DNA from: Amycolatopsis tolypomycina
Lineage (GTDB): Bacteria; Actinomycetota; Actinomycetes; Mycobacteriales; Pseudonocardiaceae
Assembly: GCF_900105945.1 (NCBI RefSeq)
Contig: NZ_FNSO01000004.1
Location: 2,046,001-2,110,000 of the forward strand
Direction of reading: 5' to 3'
Length of the DNA: 64,000 bases
Under the pieces are notes generated by a model. That model was not told the DNA's origin. It made no database searches and saw nothing but the letters and a program-made list of their open reading frames with translations. A program made the translations under genes and the position numbers. The number at the start of each line of letters is the position of its first letter. Within the stretch, counting starts at the first letter, position 1. Below, one piece after another: positions 56,192-64,000 of this stretch.

Positions 56192-56205
56192 TCCACGAGT
56201 CGCCG

Positions 56206-57663
56206 TCAGGCAGGCGAGACGCCTGGTTTGTCCCATGGTGTCGGTATCCGGTGGCCCCGGTAGCGATAACGCTGAATGGTCATCGTGGCGGGTTGCCAGA
56301 GTGCGACACTGTTGTATTCCGGCCACCACCGGTTGTAGTAGCGGCGGATGATCCACCGTCTGCTGGTGCGGGGGTGTTTGTTCTTCAGCCATTCCCAGAC
56401 CCGCCACCACAGGTAGTGCTGGAGATGGTGGTAGGCCTTGCTGGAGGAACTGTGCCGGAAGTACTGGGCCCATCCGCGGGTCATCGTCCCGAGTTGCCGG
56501 AACAGTCGGTCCGCGTCCTGATGGGTGATCCGCTTGGTCGCTGCCTTCACCTTCCGTTTGATGGAAGTCATCGACTTCTTCGACGGATAGGTGTAGATCA
56601 GTTTCCGGTCGCTTCCGTATTGAGTGTGCCGCTGGATGCGGAATCCCAGGAAGTCGAATCCCTCGTCGATGTGCACGATCTGTGTCTTTTCCGGGGCGAG
56701 CCGAAGCCCGATCCGGTCCAGGATCGCACCGATCTCATCCCATAGTTTCTCCGCGTGGTCTCGGGTTCCGTTGACCAGGACGACGAAGTCGTCGGCATAA
56801 CGGGTCAGCCGGAATGTTGCGCCGCCGCGTTGGCGATGGCGCGCCCGGGTCCAGGAGTTCCTGTGGTTCTCCCAGATCTGGTGGAAATAGTCGTCCAGTT
56901 CGGAGAGAGTGATGTTGGCCAGCAGCGGCGACAGAATGCCGCCCTGAGGGGTTCCGGAATGGGTGTCCCGGTCGGCGCCGTCCTCGCTGAGGATTCCCGC
57001 GCGCAGGAACGCCTTGATCAGCTCCAGGATCCGCTTGTCCTTGATCCGTTTCCGCGCCAGCCCGAGCAGGGCGGTGTGGTCGATCTCGTCGAAACAGGCG
57101 GCGATGTCGCCCTCGAAGACCCACTCATAGCCCTGCTGGGCATAGTGGCGGATCTCCTCGACGGCGTCCTGGGCCCGGCGTCTGGGCCGGAAACCATAAC
57201 TGGAGTCCCGGAACCCGGCCTCGAAGATCGGTTCCAGGACCAGCTTCAGCGAGGCTTGAACGACCCGATCGGTCACGGTCGGTATCCCCAGCCGGCGCGT
57301 CTTCCCGCCGGTTCTGGGAATGTGCCGTTCCCGGACCGGGAGCGGACGGAACGCCCGAGCCTTCAGATCAGCCCGGATTTCCTCCAACAACCCGACAACA
57401 CCCAGCTTCGATTCGGTGATCGAGCGGACAGTCCGCCGATCGACACCCGCGCTGCGTGCTCCGGTGTTCCCCGACACCCGTTCCCACGCCGTGACGAGGA
57501 ATGCGGGGTCGGCCACGAGGTTATAGAGATCATCAAACCGGCGGCCGGGATCGGCCGCCGCCCAACGGTGCAGCTTCGTTTGCATTCCCAGTACCCGCTG
57601 CCCTGCGGTGAACGGCACCAACAGCAGATCACCGATGTTCACCGGTGAGGCTTCTTCTGGCAT
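56206..57663 (-). CDS. ltrA: Group II intron reverse transcriptase/maturase
   Basis: About 485 aa from ATG 57663. Reverse-transcriptase blocks: RPLPVRERHIPRTGGKTRRLG then IPTVTDRVVQASLKLVLEPIFE, SSYGFRPRRRAQDAV, WVFEGDIAACFDEIDH, GTPQGGILSPLLANI and the catalytic YADDFVVL. The maturase domain X follows (TKRITHQDADRLFRQLGTM, RGWAQYFRHSSS, WRVWEWLKNKHPRTS). The protein ends soon after; no C-terminal HNH endonuclease domain with its Cys pairs is present, so insertion probably uses nascent DNA ends. The long upstream extension of the frame is intron domain sequence. Confidence 0.93.
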   Translation of the reverse strand: MPEEASPVNIGDLLLVPFTAGQRVLGMQTKLHRWAAADPGRRFDDLYNLVADPAFLVTAWERVSGNTGARSAGVDRRTVRSITESKLGVVGLLEEIRADLKARAFRPLPVRERHIPRTGGKTRRLGIPTVTDRVVQASLKLVLEPIFEAGFRDSSYGFRPRRRAQDAVEEIRHYAQQGYEWVFEGDIAACFDEIDHTALLGLARKRIKDKRILELIKAFLRAGILSEDGADRDTHSGTPQGGILSPLLANITLSELDDYFHQIWENHRNSWTRARHRQRGGATFRLTRYADDFVVLVNGTRDHAEKLWDEIGAILDRIGLRLAPEKTQIVHIDEGFDFLGFRIQRHTQYGSDRKLIYTYPSKKSMTSIKRKVKAATKRITHQDADRLFRQLGTMTRGWAQYFRHSSSSKAYHHLQHYLWWRVWEWLKNKHPRTSRRWIIRRYYNRWWPEYNSVALWQPATMTIQRYRYRGHRIPTPWDKPGVSPA

Positions 57664-58250
57664 TACCTCAACTTCCCTGCTTCGTCTCGCTGCCGCCCTT
57701 CCCCATGTGGACGGCTTTTCCGTCCTCGGAGTACTACGGCGACTCCGCCCCATCGCAAGCCTCTCGGCAGGCAATGCGCCTATCCGTCATCAGACCACCG
57801 GCTGTGACCCGTTTATGGAAGGCTTGCGGTGGTTCCCATGTTCACGTGTTCCCGATCGACGAGTGAGGCACCCAGCTTTACCCCGGCAGTCCCTGTGAAT
57901 ACGCCACAGACTTTCTCCACAGGCTGCCCGAGAACAATTCCCGGGCGGACGCTACCCCTACCACTTGGTTCACGCGCACTGCACTACCGACCCATATCCG
58001 CCAGGTTCGAGTCGGCTCCACATAACGAGGCTTCAGACACTGATTCCTATTCGTATACCTTCTCGTCTCGCTCACCGAGCCCGCACCATCTGGCGATACT
58101 GGCACGACTCGACTTCGTCAGGGCCGCTTGCCACCTCAACCTGCCCATTCCCGCAGGTCAGGCTGCCCTCAGCTTCACCGAACCGCTGTGACGATCCAGC
58201 GTCGGAGGTCTTGCACCTCCGATCGGATAAACACGCGCCTCATGGCGCAC

Positions 58251-59285
58251 GTGCCGGATGTGGTGACCTTGGCAATGCCGGGGTGGTCGGTGGCAGCCGG
58301 GGAAGGCGCAGCCTCGGTCGCGGAGGAATAAGGCTCGGCGGAGTCCCGCGGAGATCAGGCGACGGAGGCGGCCGAGGTTCAGTGGTTCGCTCTCGGCGCC
58401 CAGGACCGCGGGGATGATCATGGCGTCGCAAGCATGCAGCCGCGCTTCAGCCGCGGTCATCGTCCCGGTGTCACCGAGGGTGGCCTTCCCGACCCCGGAC
58501 TTCAGATCCGCCGACGACACGGCGACCATGACGTGGGCGCGTTCCCCGGCCTGCATCGGCAGGTCCGGGGAGTTGAGGGCGAGATCCACGGCGTCGGAGA
58601 ACGCATCCCCGTAGCGTTGCGGGGTGGTGCGGAAGTCCGGGCCCTCGTCGCCAGTGCGGCGCTCGGCCAACGCATCCAGCAACGCACTGGCACGCTTACC
58701 GGTCTCATCATCGAACCGGCCACTCAGCTCCCACACCCCGGTTCTTTTCCTGCGCAGGAACAACTCCCGGGCCGGAACAACCGGCTCGCTGTCGTGAGGC
58801 GCCAAGCCGTCCGGAGCCAGGTGAGCGAGGATGCGGGCCCCGAGACCCGCGACCTGCTTGTGCCCGGCCTCCTCCGCGAACGTCAGCAAATGGGCCTCGG
58901 CGCTCAACCGATGCTCGGCCGGAACCCGGGTCAGGACATCGGTGATCACATCGATCATCGGGTTGCTCAACCGCCCCGCCCGCGCGGCAGCGCCGGTGGC
59001 GGGTGCCAGGGCGGGAATCGGGCTGCCATCAAGGTTCCGGCCCGGGTTCACCAAGCGAGCACGTTTCACCCATCGCTCGGCAGCCGGCTTCGGAACGTCA
59101 CCGAGATGCTCCAGAAGCCTTGCCACAGAACGATAGCCGAAGAGCTCCATGGCTCCGCGCTGCTCGATTTCCACCAGCAGGGCACCGAGTTCAGCCTCGG
59201 CAGGGCGGATGGTCGCGAGCAGCTCGCCGATGCGGTGGGCTAAAGCCACCGCGTCGGAGGAGGGGTGAGCCGCGTTGTCGGTCAT
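58251..59285 (-). CDS. HNH endonuclease (DUF222), 5' exon
   Basis: Encodes residues 1-345 of a 410-aa spliced protein. The DUF222 region (about 20-300; RIGELLATIRPAEAELGALLV, FGYRSVARLLEHL, ALLDALAERRTGDEGPDFRT) is followed by the first HNH half, RGCAFPGCHRPPRHCQGHHI then RH, where the intron enters. Unspliced, translation runs into the intron and stops at 58158 after 30 foreign residues, destroying the HNH site. GGAGGT directly abuts ATG 59285, unusually close. DUF222/HNH genes are multi-copy in actinobacteria and of uncertain, perhaps selfish, role. Confidence 0.88.
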
Positions 59286-59472
59286 ACCTCCAAACTACCG
59301 ACCATTCGAACACACCGGCATCACACGAAACGGTGAGAACACAAGGTAAAGAAAAGGCCATCTCCGGCGCGGGAAATCGACGCCGCCGACCAGGTCCTGT
59401 ACTTCTCATGCGGTACCGGCCCGGCGGGTTGTGCATGGACAAGCAGACGCCGTTCGCCGGCCACTGAGGACC

Positions 59473-59610
59473 GTGCGGACCCCGGGGACGGAAAGCGCGC
59501 TGCAGGAACTCGAAGCGGCCGAGCTCGACTGGTACGGCGAGAAGTTCACGTTGCGCCGGCTCGCTCCCGAGCGGGCCGCGCGAGTGCGCCACGAGCTGTT
59601 CGGCTGCTAA
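59473..59610 (+). CDS. 45-aa ORF or gene tail, unknown
   Basis: GTG 59473 opens a 45-codon frame: TPGTESALQELEAAELDWYG then EKFTLRRLAPERAARVRHEL FGC. The charged helical composition looks like a real protein end. It overlaps the convergent ArsR stop by 4 nt. It may be the last part of a gene truncated upstream by the mobile DNA. No Shine-Dalgarno site is seen; 59286-59472 contains nothing recognisable. Confidence 0.35.
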   Translation: MRTPGTESALQELEAAELDWYGEKFTLRRLAPERAARVRHELFGC

Positions 59611-60323
59611 GGCGCAAACCCCGGCAGCAGTTCACCGAACCGGCGGCGCCCGCGCGGGGTGATGTGCAGCTCGCGGTCTCCGGTTCCCCGCCGGACCAAG
59701 CCGTCGGCCAGAAACGCCGCCAGTACTTCGTGGCCGAGGACGCCGCCCAGGTGCGGCACGCGGTGGGTCCGGTCCAGGCACGCCGTCGCCGGCCGCCGCC
59801 TGCCTGGCTCGATCTCCGTCGGGGAGACGCCGAGATCCGCGAACGCCGACAGGTCGTCGCCGAGAACCACCTCGGCGCCGGAACCGTCGGGCGGCCGCAG
59901 TGCTCCGCGCGCGACGAGCAGGGCGAACACCGCCACGCCCAGCCGGCCCGCCGCGTGGTCGTAACACGTGTGCGCGATGTCCGCGCCGGACTCGGCTCGG
60001 TCCGGCAGCGCGATTCCCTCGTTGCCGGCGTAGTGCGCCAACGCCGTGAGCACGCCCAACAGGTCTTCGCGGCCGACGCGGTACAGCGCGTGCCGTCCGG
60101 TGTGCTCGACCGTCACCAGCCCGGCCGCGCGCAGGCGGGCCAGGTGGTTGCCCAGGCGGGGTGCGCTCACCCCGAGCGCGTCGGCCAGCTGCACCATCGT
60201 GTGCGGGCCTTCCGCCGCCAGCACCTGCAGGGCCGTGAGCCGGACCGGGTCGGCCAGCTCGCGGGTCAGCTCGACGATCGCGCCTTGGACCGCGTTGCCC
60301 GCATCGACCAGTCCGCCCACCAC
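59607..60323 (-). CDS. ArsR-family transcription regulator
   Basis: A 238-aa regulator from GTG 60323. The ArsR winged helix is clear: ELADPVRLTALQVLAAEGPH, then MVQLADALGVSAPRLGNHLARLRAAGLV and the wing HTGRHALYRV. The C-terminal half is an extra domain with several Cys/His (HTCYDHAAGRLGVAVFALLV) ending in a second helix-rich segment (GRRRFGELLPGFAP), so it is about twice the size of a minimal ArsR. It diverges from an MFS gene with two matching operator sequences between them. Confidence 0.88.
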   Translation of the reverse strand: MVGGLVDAGNAVQGAIVELTRELADPVRLTALQVLAAEGPHTMVQLADALGVSAPRLGNHLARLRAAGLVTVEHTGRHALYRVGREDLLGVLTALAHYAGNEGIALPDRAESGADIAHTCYDHAAGRLGVAVFALLVARGALRPPDGSGAEVVLGDDLSAFADLGVSPTEIEPGRRRPATACLDRTHRVPHLGGVLGHEVLAAFLADGLVRRGTGDRELHITPRGRRRFGELLPGFAP

Positions 60324-60338
60324 GCGACCCTAACACAG

Positions 60339-60404
60339 TTCATGAACTCGTGAATGATGTTTGCCGCCGCCCCGACGGGGAATTACCATTCACAACTTCG
60401 TGAA
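60339..60404. promoter_or_regulatory. Paired ArsR operators
   Basis: TTCATGAACTCGTGAA (60339-60354) and TTCACAACTTCGTGAA (60389-60404) share the frame TTCA...TCGTGAA with inverted TTCAC/GTGAA ends, exactly 50 bp apart. One flanks the ArsR start, the other the MFS start. Confidence 0.7.
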
Positions 60405-60414
60405 GGGTGGTTGC

Positions 60415-61587
60415 ATGCGGAGTCTCCTGTGGGGCCGCGGGGTTTCCGCGCTCGGCGACGGCCTCTGGTTCACGATCTGGGCGCTGTACCTCACCCGGAT
60501 CGCCGGGCTCCCGCCGGTCGCGGTCGGCGCCGGACTGGCCGTGGCGAGCGCGGTCGGCATGGTCGCCGCGGTGCCGCTGGGCGCGTTCGCCGACCGGGCG
60601 GGCGCGCGGCCGGTGCTCGTCGCGCTCACGCTGGTGCGGGCCGTCGCGATGGCCGGCTACCTCGCGGTGGACGGCGTCGGGACGTTCCTGGCCGTGACGA
60701 TCCCGTTCACCGCACTGGCCACCGGGGGCACCGCGGTGCGGACGGCGCTGATCACCGGGCTGGTCACCGGATCCGCCGAGCGCGTGCGCGTGCTGGCCCA
60801 GCAGCGGGTGGCCCAGCACGTCGGGTACGCCGCCGGCGCCGGGCTGGGTGCACTGGTGCTCACCGCGGACGCCAGGTGGGCGTACACGCTGGCCATCGCC
60901 GGCAACGCCGTCAGCTTCCTCGTGCTCGCCGGCGCGACGCTGCTGGTGCCGGCGCCGGCGCGGACCCAGAAGACGACGACCCGGGTGGTGCTGCAGGACC
61001 GGCCCTACCTGTACGTCACCGCGGCGACGGCCGTGCTTTCCCTGTGCTGGGCCATGTTGTCGGCCGGGCTGCCGCTGTGGCTCGCCGGCCGGACCCACCT
61101 GCCGCTCGGGCTCGGCGGGATCGTGGTCGTGGTCAGCTCGGTGGGGATCGCGCTGTTCCAGGTCCCGTTCGCCCGGTTCGCGCGGACGGCGACCCAGGCC
61201 GCGCGCACGGCCGTGGTGTCCGGCGCCGTGCTCGCGGCGAGCTGCGTGCTGCTCGCCACCACGGCCGGCGGCGCGGGAGCGGGCGCGATCGCGGTGGTGG
61301 GGCTGGCCGCGGTGCTGCACGTCGTCGGGGAACTCGGGTACGTGGCCGCCAACTGGGGCCTTTCCGTGCGGCTCATGCGCGAAGACGCCAAGGGCGCCTA
61401 CCAAGGCGTGACCGAAGCGGCCACGGCCACCGTGCAGATGGTCGGGCCCGGCGTGTTCACCCTCGCGGTCGGCGGCCTCGGCGGACCGGGGTGGCTGCTG
61501 ATCGCGCTCGTGTTCCTCGCGGCCGTCGCACCGGTGCCGGCGTTGACGCGCCGGGCGATCCGGACGCGGGAACCGGCCGTCCGCTGA
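60415..61587 (+). CDS. MFS transporter, ArsR-controlled
   Basis: A 390-aa major facilitator with about twelve helices, resembling drug/macrolide-type exporters (RGVSALGDGLWFTIWALYLT at the start and PLGAFADRAGARPVLV in loop 2-3). ATG 60415 follows AAGGGTGG; the longer frame from 60361 would cross the operator. Divergent ArsR and paired operators suggest induction by a toxic compound that the pump then exports. Substrate unknown. Confidence 0.85.
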   Translation: MRSLLWGRGVSALGDGLWFTIWALYLTRIAGLPPVAVGAGLAVASAVGMVAAVPLGAFADRAGARPVLVALTLVRAVAMAGYLAVDGVGTFLAVTIPFTALATGGTAVRTALITGLVTGSAERVRVLAQQRVAQHVGYAAGAGLGALVLTADARWAYTLAIAGNAVSFLVLAGATLLVPAPARTQKTTTRVVLQDRPYLYVTAATAVLSLCWAMLSAGLPLWLAGRTHLPLGLGGIVVVVSSVGIALFQVPFARFARTATQAARTAVVSGAVLAASCVLLATTAGGAGAGAIAVVGLAAVLHVVGELGYVAANWGLSVRLMREDAKGAYQGVTEAATATVQMVGPGVFTLAVGGLGGPGWLLIALVFLAAVAPVPALTRRAIRTREPAVR

Positions 61588-62096
61588 GCGACGCACGTCA
61601 CCCTCGGAGTCCGGAACACCAGCCCTGCCAAGACGTTGTACAGGGTGTCGGTACGGCGGTGCCCCCGGGCCTCACCCCTTGCCTTCACGGCTCTGCCTTC
61701 TAAAAGAGGCCGGTAGCGCTGGAGCCGTGTTGTGCCTTCCGCCGCGAGGCGGCCCCCGTACCGGCCTGAAACTCCCGTCTCCGCTCGCAGGTCGACCCCC
61801 CTCGGACCTCCGCTGGGCGGAGGCGGGCCTCACGTTTGCCGGGTTCCGCCCCGGGTACACCGGTTCCGGCGGTGCCTCGCCCGGTGTTCGAGCTCAGCCC
61901 GTGGTCTCCACAGCCCGGGCGCCCGGGCGGGTCACCGCCGTCGAAGCGGGCGAGGTGGTACTGGTTCTCGACCAGCCGCAGGCACAGGCTGACGTTAACC
62001 AGGGTTTCGCCCGGCGTTAGCCTCGGTCCCGGGGCAGGTTCGCTTTTCGCCGCCCATACTGACCCGGCTCGCCACCACGACACCCCCGGAGTCCCC
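61588..62096. other. Non-coding gap with a structured segment
   Basis: No gene is supported here. AGGCCGGTA (61707-61715) pairs perfectly with TACCGGCCT (61759-61767), enclosing a CCGCC-GCGA-GGCGG hairpin (61739-61752) with a GNRA loop. On the minus strand the outer stem is followed by CTTTT. A second hairpin, CCTCCGC-TGG-GCGGAGG, is at 61807-61823. A structured RNA or terminator is possible. Confidence 0.45.
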
Positions 62097-64000
62097 ATGA
62101 CGGACGTCAACCGACGACGTTTTCTGCAGCTGGCCGGCGGTACCGCCGCCCTTTCCGCACTGTCCACCAGCATCGCGCGCGCGGCGGAAATCCCCGCGCA
62201 CCACCGAACCGGGACACTGCGGGACGTCGAGCACATCGTGGTGCTGATGCAGGAAAACCGGTCGTTCGACCACTACTTCGGCACGCTGCGCGGGGTCCGC
62301 GGCTTCGGCGACCCGCGGCCGGCGACCCTGGCCAACGGGAAGGCCGTCTGGGCGCAGTCGGACGGCAAGCGCGACATCCTGCCGTTCCGGCCCGAAGCGG
62401 ACAACCTGGGCCTGCAGTTCATCCAGGACCTCCCGCACGGCTGGAACGACACGCACGCGGCGTGGAACGGCGGCCGCTACGACAAGTGGGTGCCCGCGAA
62501 GGGCTCGACCACGATGGCGTACCTGACGCGCGAGGACATCCCGTTCCACTACGCCCTCGCCGACGCGTTCACCATCTGCGACGCCTACCACTGCTCGTTC
62601 ATGGGCTCGACCGACCCGAACCGCTACTACATGTGGACGGGCTACACGGGCAACGACGGCAAGGGCGGCGGCCCGGTCCTCGGCAACGACGAAAAGGGCT
62701 ACTCCTGGACGACCTACCCCGAGCGCCTCGAACAGGCCGGCGTCTCGTGGAAGATCTACCAGGACGTCGGCGACGGCCTCGACGCCGCCGGCGGCTGGGG
62801 CTGGATCGACGACGCCTACCGCGGCAACTACGGCGACAACTCGTTGCTGTACTTCAACTCCTACCGCAACGCCAAGCCGGGCGACGCCCTCTACGAGAAG
62901 GCGCGCACCGGCACGAACGCCAAGGCGGGCGAAGGCTACTTCGACCGGCTGCGCGCCGACGTCAAGGCCGGGCAGCTGCCGCAGGTTTCGTGGATCACCG
63001 CGCCGGAGGCGTTCTGCGAGCACCCGAACTGGCCGGTGAACTACGGCGCCTGGTACATCGCGCAGGTCCTCGACGCGCTCACCGCGAACCCGGACGTGTG
63101 GAGCAAGACCGCGCTGTTCATCACCTACGACGAGAACGACGGCTTCTTCGACCACGTCGTCCCGCCGTACGCCACGGCCGGGCAGTCCACTGTGGACACG
63201 ACGGGCGAGATCTTCGCGGGTTCGGCGGCGAACCCGGCCGGCCCGTACGGGCTCGGCCAGCGCGTGCCGATGCTGGTGGTGTCGCCGTGGAGCAAGGGCG
63301 GCTACGTCTGCTCGGAGACGTTCGACCACACCTCGATCATCCGGTTCGTCGAACGGCGCTTCGGCGTGCACGAGCCGAACATCTCGGCCTGGCGCCGGTC
63401 GGTGTGCGGTGACCTGACGTCGGCGTTCGACTTCGCCCGCACGGACACGCGGGTACCCGCCCTGCCGGACACCGCGGGCTACGAGCCGCCGGACCGCGAG
63501 CGGCACCCGGACTACGTGCCCGCGGTCCCGGCGCGGGCCGTGCTGCCGAAGCAGGAGCCGGGGCTGCGGCCGGCCCGGGCGCTGCCGTACGACCTGGCCG
63601 CCGACGCCCAGGTGGGCGCGGCGCTGAACCTGACGTTCGTCAACCAGGGCCGCGCGGGCGCGACGTTCTACGTCGTCTCGCCCGGGGGCGAGCCGCGGAC
63701 GTACACGGCGGGCGCCGGCTGCTCGCTCGCCGCCGCACTGCCCGTCGCCGGGGGCTACGACTACACGGCGCACGGGCCGAACGGCTTCGTCCGCCAGTTC
63801 CGCGGCGGCGCCCTGGCCGGTCCCGAGGTGAGCGCCCGGCCGGCGGGCCGCAGCGGCAACCTGGAGCTGGTGCTGACCAACAGCGGCCCGACGCCGGTGC
63901 GGCTCACGCTGACCGACTCCTACGGCCGCCGTTCGACGTCCCGGCTGCTGCGGCCGGGCGCGCGGGTGGCCGAGGTGGTGGACACGCGACGCAGCGGCAA
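62097..64000 (+). CDS. Phosphocholine-type phospholipase C (truncated by window)
   Basis: At least 634 residues; the 3' end lies outside the window. The N-terminus is a Tat signal (NRRRFLQLAGGTAALSAL, cleaved after ARA). The phosphoesterase domain shows the acid-phosphatase/phospholipase C signature VEHIVVLMQENRSFDHYFGT (about 42-61), then HGWNDTHAAWNGG, FTICDAYHCSFMGSTDPNR, TYDENDGFFDHVVPP and FDHTSIIRFVERRF. Two C-terminal beta domains of bacterial phospholipase C begin near residue 480. It should hydrolyse phosphatidylcholine or sphingomyelin outside the cell. Confidence 0.92.
   Translation, partial: MTDVNRRRFLQLAGGTAALSALSTSIARAAEIPAHHRTGTLRDVEHIVVLMQENRSFDHYFGTLRGVRGFGDPRPATLANGKAVWAQSDGKRDILPFRPEADNLGLQFIQDLPHGWNDTHAAWNGGRYDKWVPAKGSTTMAYLTREDIPFHYALADAFTICDAYHCSFMGSTDPNRYYMWTGYTGNDGKGGGPVLGNDEKGYSWTTYPERLEQAGVSWKIYQDVGDGLDAAGGWGWIDDAYRGNYGDNSLLYFNSYRNAKPGDALYEKARTGTNAKAGEGYFDRLRADVKAGQLPQVSWITAPEAFCEHPNWPVNYGAWYIAQVLDALTANPDVWSKTALFITYDENDGFFDHVVPPYATAGQSTVDTTGEIFAGSAANPAGPYGLGQRVPMLVVSPWSKGGYVCSETFDHTSIIRFVERRFGVHEPNISAWRRSVCGDLTSAFDFARTDTRVPALPDTAGYEPPDRERHPDYVPAVPARAVLPKQEPGLRPARALPYDLAADAQVGAALNLTFVNQGRAGATFYVVSPGGEPRTYTAGAGCSLAAALPVAGGYDYTAHGPNGFVRQFRGGALAGPEVSARPAGRSGNLELVLTNSGPTPVRLTLTDSYGRRSTSRLLRPGARVAEVVDTRRSG

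Larger units (their letters stand above)
56094..58250 (-). mobile_element. Complete group II intron
   Basis: A 2157-nt retroelement. The 5' end begins GTGCG (58250-58246), matching the GUGYG consensus. The 3' end is ...CTCAC, ending in AC. Removing it restores a DUF222/HNH reading frame exactly. It contains an intact maturase gene, a canonical domain V and a domain VI with bulged A. Non-coding domains I-IV occupy 57664-58250 and contain no other gene. All parts needed for splicing and retrohoming except an endonuclease domain are visible. Confidence 0.93.

Noticed and set aside
57664..57774. N-terminal extension of the maturase
   Set aside because: The extra 37 residues are Arg/Ser-rich and lie in the structured intron RNA; ATG 57663 gives a normal maturase length.
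60361..60414. Earlier start for the ArsR-controlled MFS protein
   Set aside because: It would encode a polar leader across the operator; ATG 60415 has a ribosome site and begins at the first helix.
61995..63773. 592-codon minus-strand frame
   Set aside because: Antisense to the phospholipase C gene, whose Tat signal and active-site motifs are unmistakable.

Overview
The window is very GC-rich with dense, short-spaced genes, frequent GTG starts and ATGA/GTGA stop-start overlaps. It looks like chromosomal accessory DNA of a filamentous actinomycete. The CBM2-bearing kinases, DUF222/HNH genes and small Ala-rich proteins suggest Pseudonocardiaceae, with Amycolatopsis the best guess; this is inference, because no rRNA or species marker is present.

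Layout. 1-3.0 kb: an APC amino-acid permease flanked by three small proteins built from one repeated module (PxxC, Ala-rich helix, Gly/His patch, SxxxLIDAR tail). 3.0-9.0 kb: secreted GH2 beta-galactosidase with an inserted LamG domain, and a DUF2264 protein. 9.0-16.1 kb: a glycan locus with a sugar ABC importer, a 2-hydroxyacid dehydrogenase, a heparinase II/III-like lyase and a DeoR/periplasmic-binding hybrid regulator, arranged divergently around a candidate operator. 16.1-17.85 kb: a small membrane protein behind a leader that can hide its own Shine-Dalgarno site, then an intact IS5-like element sitting precisely in a hairpin repeat. 17.85-23.0 kb: three co-directional kinase genes plus a LacI regulator. 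Two kinases carry an extracellular CBM2 domain; the third has lost its catalytic residues. 23.2-30.0 kb: two STAS proteins, two MFS transporters, a DUF4440-type lipoprotein and a histidine kinase/response regulator pair. 30.0-35.1 kb: DinB, XRE-cupin, a possible toxin remnant with immunity-like genes, membrane proteins and a cupin. 35.1-45.0 kb: a beta-mannosidase locus with an Opp-type ABC system (one permease fused to an ATPase), a LacI-type sensor without a DNA-binding domain, and a divergent ROK regulator. 45.1-55.2 kb: a giant P-type ATPase, DUF1232, an LLM oxidoreductase, LysR and a succinate dehydrogenase operon. 55.2-59.3 kb: mobile DNA with decayed transposases and a complete group II intron inside a DUF222/HNH gene. 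59.6-64.0 kb: ArsR/MFS pair with duplicated operators, a non-coding stretch with a structured segment, and a Tat-exported phospholipase C cut by the window end.

How it fits together. Much of the window concerns sensing, importing and cleaving extracellular glycans: GH2 enzymes, a lyase, two sugar importers, four sugar-type regulators and kinases with carbohydrate-binding ectodomains. Several intergenic gaps hold locus-specific short repeats, some with an exact 21-bp period, often arranged as long hairpins at gene ends.
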